NCBI GenBank assembly: GCA_900757615.1
Contig: CAAEON010000003.1
Coordinates: 1-64,000, forward strand
DNA length: 64,000 nt
Direction of reading: 5' to 3'
From: an uncultured Collinsella sp.
GTDB taxonomy: Bacteria; Actinomycetota; Coriobacteriia; Coriobacteriales; Coriobacteriaceae
This document shows positions 59,384 to 64,000 of the stretch, piece by piece. Position numbers and translations under genes: made by a program. Position 1 is the first letter of the stretch; every line of letters begins with the position of its first letter. Under the pieces are notes generated by a model. It had not been told where the DNA came from. It did no database searches and worked only from the letters and a program-made list of their open reading frames with translations.

Positions 59384-62300
59384 ATGCTTGATCGCCGTTC
59401 GTTACTTGTTGCCGGAGCGTCCTCGCTAGCGAGCATTATGTTGCCTCGCGTGCCGGGAAGCGAAAATGCCTTCCTGCTGCCGTTCGCGCCCACCGTGGCC
59501 TATGCCGACGAAGAAGACCCCTTCAGGGTGCTCGTTCTCTCGCGCACCATGTTTGGTGTGGTCGTGGTCGACGTCGCCAACAAGAATACGCCCATCAAGG
59601 GAGCACAGGTCACGCTCACGTCGCGCTACGCCGCAGGCAAGCAGCTCGCCGCCACGACCGATGACGAAGGCACGGCCATTTTTGAGGTCGCGCCGCTTTC
59701 GGAAGGCTACGTAGACGAGGCGACGCTTCTCGACGCGTACGACTTTAACGGCGGCATCTCCATTAGCATGGCGGGCTACCGCGATGTCGAGATTCCCCTC
59801 GCGCGTGTCCAAGGCGGCACCGCCATTACCGCACCCACACGTCCGCTCTCCGATGGCGAGCCGTACTTTCGCCAGCTCACGTTTGACGAATGGGACATCC
59901 AGTACGCTGAAGCCACGTTCATGGCACTGCCGAAGGACGACGCGGCAAACGCCCAACCCGACACGCACGCCTTTACCGTGCAGGCACATCTGCCACAGGG
60001 CGGACAGGCAACGCTGCGCATCAACAAAGTGACGCCTGCCGCGGGCAGCTCACCCGAAACCGTCACTCAGATTGGCCAAGTCAAGGCCAGTGCATCGGGT
60101 TCGGATAATCTGGCAACGTTCACGCTTGAAGACACGTTCCTCGATGCAGCTTCGGGCCTTCTGGAGGAAGGATGCAAGCTGCGCTTTGTGCTCGATTACC
60201 AGGGCAAAACCTACACGCTCTCATCCCCTATGGCCGTTGTCACTGCGCCGGCCGCAAAGGCGGAATCGGGCTCGACCACCATCATTCCCACCACTATGGA
60301 CCAAGAGATCACTCCGTTTGATTTTCCAGCGGCGTTTCCCGGCATCGGCGGCAACAAGTTCACCTGCTGGATGCCCTCGTTCCCCATTCTGTTCGATTTC
60401 TCGTTTGCCGGGTACGTACTGTTTGGCGGAGGATACAAACCAGCCAGCTATATGAACGATTCGGGCAATCCGGATCCGGAGTACTGGAAGAAGTCACCGC
60501 GTGAGTCGGGCGCCAAGCAGGCAAACCGCTACCTCGACGAGATGGAGGGGAAGTGGAATCAGTACAAGAGCATGAGCGCCGGTTCGGGTACCGATCCAAG
60601 GAACACCAAACTGCTTCGCCATCACTGCACACTGCTGTTTACGATGGATATCGCCACGCAGCTGTACGGATCGCTCGCCTACGACTGGGTGGGCAAAACC
60701 TGGGGTGATAACAACGACCCTGCATACGGCAATATTAAGGCCCTCTTCCAGGTAAGAACCGACCTCAATTGGACCGAGCAGTTTACCCTAGGACCAGTGC
60801 CGTTTTTCCTAAACGTCAACCCCTGGGTGCTAGCGAAGCTGGCGCTCGCCGTGGGCGCCCACACGCACGGTAGCGGCGCGGCGTTTTTCAAGAACATTTC
60901 GCTCGACTATTCCAACACGTCGGGCTCGTTCACCATCCAGATCGGACTTGCCGTCACCTTTGGAGCCGGCGTTGCAGGCGTCGCTTCGTCCGCCGTGCGT
61001 GGCGCCGCATCCCTCACGTTGTTCATTGGATACGAGAAGGCGGATGGACACCAGCTTCCGCGACTGCGCGTAGGTGCAGACGTCGATGTCGATGTGATAC
61101 TCCAGTTCGTCATGTTCAAGTGGACCACCAAAGCTTGGTCGGGATCGTGGCCCACACTCCTCGATTCGTGGAATATGTCGGTGAACAACGGCGACCAGTA
61201 TGTACTCCAGTGCTCTGAGCTTGCATTGGGTGGGGATACGCCTTATACGCTGGATGCCTGCTTCGGCTCGGCCGGCAACGCCGAGGCAGGTGGTGTGCCG
61301 CAGTTTATCGCATCGGCCACCATCGTCACCAACGCCGAGCTGCTCGCACGCGCCGAGGTTAAGGCCACTGCCGTAAACGTCGCGTCTGTCGTGCGCGATT
61401 GGGATCAAGCGGTCACGCGCATTGAGCTCGAGGCGGATGCAGAAAGCGACGACACGGGACAGATCGAGCATTTCGTCCATGCACTGGTAGAGAACGACGA
61501 AAACGCCGCGCCGATGTATGAGTACGTCTACATCGGTCAGGCAACGAACGCCGTTGCGGACCCCAACGCCAATTCTGCCGGCGTGTCGGAGGACGAGCGT
61601 GGCGGCATCAAGCCTTCGAGCGACAGTGTGCTGTTTTCCGGCGTGCTCAGCGAAGCCCACATGAAGCTGTCGATTATCGCCGACGTGGAGTGCCTATTCC
61701 GTATCGCCTCGGTGCGCTACGGCGACAATGGCCGCTCGCGCCTGGTGGTACACACAAAGGCGAACGGCACGTGGTCCGCTCCCATGCCCGTAGACTTTCC
61801 CCTTGGGTTTGGCGAGAACGACGTGGAGCGCGACAGCATATACGATTACGACTTCGACGTGGTGGAATATACGGACGGTAGAGGAAACCGGGACGCCTAC
61901 GTGCTGCTGGTCTCCGGCGAGCGCCCCGCCGGCGACAACACCCTTTTCGATACGGCAAGCACAGCCGGCATACTGTCCGTTGTGCGCCTGCGCATAAGCA
62001 ACGACGGAGTTCGCGTGACATCGCACACGTCGTGGCGCAGCATCTCGCGCGGCCACCTTCAGGAGGATGGCTACCATTGCCTGCAGTGCCCACGCATCAC
62101 GGTGGGCAAGACACTTGTCGACGGACGTCTGTCGGGCGCCTACCTCCACCGCCGCGGAGCCACCGCAGAGAAGGCGCTCGGCAGCGAGGCCGAGGTTGCG
62201 CTGGAGTGCTTTACCCTGTGGTCGGACGTTTCGGGCGACAGCCTCACGTTCCGTCAGGTCCTCCGCTTTCCGCAAGCACCGTCGAGTATCGAGCTGGGCG

Positions 62301-63751
62301 AGCCCGAGAATATCAACGGCAAAATGGTGGTGCCCGTTGCGTACGAGACCGCAGACGGTTGCGGCTGCGCATCGTACGCCGTGATTGGCCAGTCCATTGC
62401 GGGCTGGGGCGTTATGCCACCAGACGCCACGGTACCCCATGCGGTGCCGTGGCCACAACATTCGGGCTTTTTGGCCACCGTCAACGAGCAGCTGCAGCAT
62501 ATTACTTGGACGCGAGGCGCATCGGCATTTGCAACGCGGCCCGTGGGTGCCGCAGGCTGTGGCCCGGCATCGTTTAGCGTAAGCAACAACGGCAGGTGCG
62601 TGCTCTATGTGGAGAACACCGATGGCAAGGTTGGACAAACCTACGACGAAGAAGGCAACCCGGTAGCAGTGATGGGCAAGCACTTCCGCATCTTCGCCAG
62701 CACCTTGGCACGCGATTTGTTCACGGAGCCGTTCGTGATGTGCGAGCTGGACCATCCCGTCGATCAGATAACGACTTTTTTGACGTCGGGAGGCATGCTC
62801 TCCACGCTCGCCACGCACATTGTGAGCGCAGAGAAGAGCGAGGCAGAGCTACACGGCATCGAAGTGCCCTTGGTGGCGTGCGCCACTCCGACGGGGGCGG
62901 TCGCCACCTCGGGCGCGGTGGTGCCCGGAGCAGCAGGCGAATCCTTCATGGTCACGGTGCGAAACGACGGCAACACCTTGCTGACCGCCGGCACGATCGA
63001 TCTGTATCGAGAGGGCTCCAGCCAGCCGTTCTCCAGCGCATCCATCGGATTCGGAGTGAACGCACGTATGGCATCGATCTACGATCCAGAGCTTGCCGAG
63101 GACGCTTCGGCCAACGACATGTCACACGTGAAGTACGCACTCGAGACGCTGGGCGAACATTTTGCGACGCACCCGCTGGTAGCCGACAACGGCAACGCCG
63201 TGCTGGCACCGGGTTGCACGGCACAGTTCCGCATGAGCTTCGCCATCCCCGAGAGTTGGGGCGACGAAGTGGGCAAACGCGTAACGCTGTATGCGAAGGC
63301 ACGTAATCTGGTGGCGCTCGATCCCGTAACGTTCGAGGAAATTCGACCGGGCGCAAACTCGACGCTGGGCGCCGTACTGCACGAGCTTCATGTACCCGAC
63401 GCGGCATGCGAACGCTCGGAAGTTCAGGTCGGCGTATGCGACAGCGCGGATACGACAGGACTTCACGACGCCCCGATGACGGCAGACGGCGATGGCGGCT
63501 CGAGTGGCGGCGGTACTGACAAGGACGGCGGCTCCGGCGGAAGCAGCTCCAGCAGTGGCAAGGACCACGGCACTAACAAGCGCTCCGGAAAAGCGGGCGC
63601 GCTTGCGGGCACGGGCGATGCCAACGCTCCCCTTACGACAGCCGCAGCAGCACTCGCCGCAGCTGGTGCCGGCCTTGTCGCCTACAGTGCCCGCCGCACG
63701 GCGCTCGAAAACGACACAGCTCATAAGGTCAATTCGGATAGGCCTCGCTAG
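59384..63751 (+). CDS. 1455-residue Tat-like, sortase-anchored surface protein
   Basis: The N terminus DRRSLLVAGASSLASIMLP carries a twin-arginine type signal followed by a hydrophobic core and VAYADEE at the likely cleavage site. Then comes an Ig/Cna-like domain (NTPIKGAQVTLTSR...TTDDEGTAIFEVAPLSEGY, about residues 70-115) and a very long region of beta-rich sequence with many aromatic and Gly residues for which I recognise no catalytic domain. The end is a Gly/Ser-rich linker, LAGTGD, a hydrophobic span and a basic tail: a sorting signal with LAGTG for LPXTG. The start follows GGGAG. An adhesin or surface binding role is a guess. It appears to be a single gene. Confidence 0.85.
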   Translation: MLDRRSLLVAGASSLASIMLPRVPGSENAFLLPFAPTVAYADEEDPFRVLVLSRTMFGVVVVDVANKNTPIKGAQVTLTSRYAAGKQLAATTDDEGTAIFEVAPLSEGYVDEATLLDAYDFNGGISISMAGYRDVEIPLARVQGGTAITAPTRPLSDGEPYFRQLTFDEWDIQYAEATFMALPKDDAANAQPDTHAFTVQAHLPQGGQATLRINKVTPAAGSSPETVTQIGQVKASASGSDNLATFTLEDTFLDAASGLLEEGCKLRFVLDYQGKTYTLSSPMAVVTAPAAKAESGSTTIIPTTMDQEITPFDFPAAFPGIGGNKFTCWMPSFPILFDFSFAGYVLFGGGYKPASYMNDSGNPDPEYWKKSPRESGAKQANRYLDEMEGKWNQYKSMSAGSGTDPRNTKLLRHHCTLLFTMDIATQLYGSLAYDWVGKTWGDNNDPAYGNIKALFQVRTDLNWTEQFTLGPVPFFLNVNPWVLAKLALAVGAHTHGSGAAFFKNISLDYSNTSGSFTIQIGLAVTFGAGVAGVASSAVRGAASLTLFIGYEKADGHQLPRLRVGADVDVDVILQFVMFKWTTKAWSGSWPTLLDSWNMSVNNGDQYVLQCSELALGGDTPYTLDACFGSAGNAEAGGVPQFIASATIVTNAELLARAEVKATAVNVASVVRDWDQAVTRIELEADAESDDTGQIEHFVHALVENDENAAPMYEYVYIGQATNAVADPNANSAGVSEDERGGIKPSSDSVLFSGVLSEAHMKLSIIADVECLFRIASVRYGDNGRSRLVVHTKANGTWSAPMPVDFPLGFGENDVERDSIYDYDFDVVEYTDGRGNRDAYVLLVSGERPAGDNTLFDTASTAGILSVVRLRISNDGVRVTSHTSWRSISRGHLQEDGYHCLQCPRITVGKTLVDGRLSGAYLHRRGATAEKALGSEAEVALECFTLWSDVSGDSLTFRQVLRFPQAPSSIELGEPENINGKMVVPVAYETADGCGCASYAVIGQSIAGWGVMPPDATVPHAVPWPQHSGFLATVNEQLQHITWTRGASAFATRPVGAAGCGPASFSVSNNGRCVLYVENTDGKVGQTYDEEGNPVAVMGKHFRIFASTLARDLFTEPFVMCELDHPVDQITTFLTSGGMLSTLATHIVSAEKSEAELHGIEVPLVACATPTGAVATSGAVVPGAAGESFMVTVRNDGNTLLTAGTIDLYREGSSQPFSSASIGFGVNARMASIYDPELAEDASANDMSHVKYALETLGEHFATHPLVADNGNAVLAPGCTAQFRMSFAIPESWGDEVGKRVTLYAKARNLVALDPVTFEEIRPGANSTLGAVLHELHVPDAACERSEVQVGVCDSADTTGLHDAPMTADGDGGSSGGGTDKDGGSGGSSSSSGKDHGTNKRSGKAGALAGTGDANAPLTTAAAALAAAGAGLVAYSARRTALENDTAHKVNSDRPR

Positions 63752-63800
63752 CTCCTAGTTACTTTTGTGAGAGACGCCGACTCAGCTCATCGAACATCAA

Positions 63801-63836
63801 AATGGGCTGGTTCTGGATACCCAGAGCCAGCCCATT
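63801..63836. terminator. Bidirectional terminator
   Basis: Sixteen-base arms (63801-63816 and 63821-63836) pair with one G-T mismatch around a 4-base loop, between the surface protein gene and the convergent membrane protein gene. Confidence 0.85.
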
Positions 63837-63841
63837 GCGCA

Positions 63842-64000
63842 TTAAATGTCGTCTGAGGAGTCGAGTTCTGCCTCGAGCTTGGCACGGCGTCTTTTCGCCG
63901 TGAAAAACGTTGCGCACAGGACAGCAAACGTGGCCGCGAAAATCGTCGCACCGCAGAACACGCCCGTGGCCAGGTTCGCCAACCAAAAGACGCCTTCGAG
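63842..64000 (-). CDS. C-terminal end of a membrane protein (5' end outside window)
   Basis: An open frame of 52 codons runs from the right edge of the window to TAA at 63842-63844. The peptide has a hydrophobic stretch of about 26 residues (LANLATGVFCGATIFAAT and beyond), a basic segment (TAKRRRAKLE) and an acidic end (ELDSSDDI). This is the pattern of a membrane segment followed by a cytoplasmic tail. The stop codon lies five bases beyond a terminator arm. The gene begins outside the window, so no family can be named. Confidence 0.65.
   Translation of the reverse strand, partial: LEGVFWLANLATGVFCGATIFAATFAVLCATFFTAKRRRAKLEAELDSSDDI

Overview
The window looks like a chromosomal segment of a high-GC, monoderm, anaerobic gut actinobacterium, most plausibly a Coriobacteriia member of the Collinsella type. 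This is inference from gene style: sortase-type surface proteins with LAxTGD sorting signals, CobW, UvrA-like and TetM-like GTPase genes, a CD1871A-type CXXC microprotein, lipoprotein solute-binding proteins paired with hybrid histidine kinases, and strong AAGGAG ribosome binding sites. No rRNA, tRNA, CRISPR array, phage gene or transposase was seen.

Layout. 1-5.2 kb: the tail of a sortase-anchored protein, an esterase, a uracil permease, a MetE-C-like methyltransferase and its likely LysR regulator. 6.2-8.2 kb: a TPP riboswitch controls a compact thiamine salvage operon (thiM, thiamine-binding protein, thiE). 8.3-14 kb: a patatin-like lipase and two paralogous cyclic-di-GMP proteins, one with an intact EAL domain. 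14-17 kb: a flavodoxin-like protein, an unusual structured leader before a cysteine-less ArsC/Spx-like protein, a CobW GTPase and TrmL. 17-23 kb: a UvrA class II ATPase, an orphan AAA ATPase and a TetM-family GTPase, each ending at a copy of the same short palindrome. 23-34.7 kb: MscL with a zinc ribbon, RsmJ, RlmA, MATE and DMT exporters, Ung, an SDR plus a VUT transporter behind a probable preQ1 riboswitch, and RF3. 34.8-39.4 kb: a GntR/ABC-2 transporter operon, a ClC channel, a LOG protein and a K+-type channel. 39.5-46 kb: two sensory systems built from family 3 solute-binding domains and hybrid kinases, one fused and one split. 46-50.6 kb: MalY/PatB-like lyase, TrmO, an XRE-TipAS fusion regulator, glutaredoxin and a dihydrouridine synthase. 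50.7-54 kb: a MacB/FtsX-like ABC transporter with a large extracellular domain. 54-58.2 kb: a redox module (CXXC microprotein, polyferredoxin membrane protein, TlpA lipoprotein) divergent from an OmpR/HisKA two-component pair. 58.2-64 kb: a LuxR regulator, a 1455-residue Tat-like/sortase-anchored surface protein and the tail of a membrane protein.

The points most worth following are (i) the two competing hairpins upstream of the cysteine-less Spx-like gene, (ii) the preQ1-like pseudoknot before the VUT transporter, (iii) the 48-residue CXXC membrane protein and its redox operon, and (iv) several families of short palindromes that sit against stop codons. All functional assignments are from reading the sequence; no database search was run.
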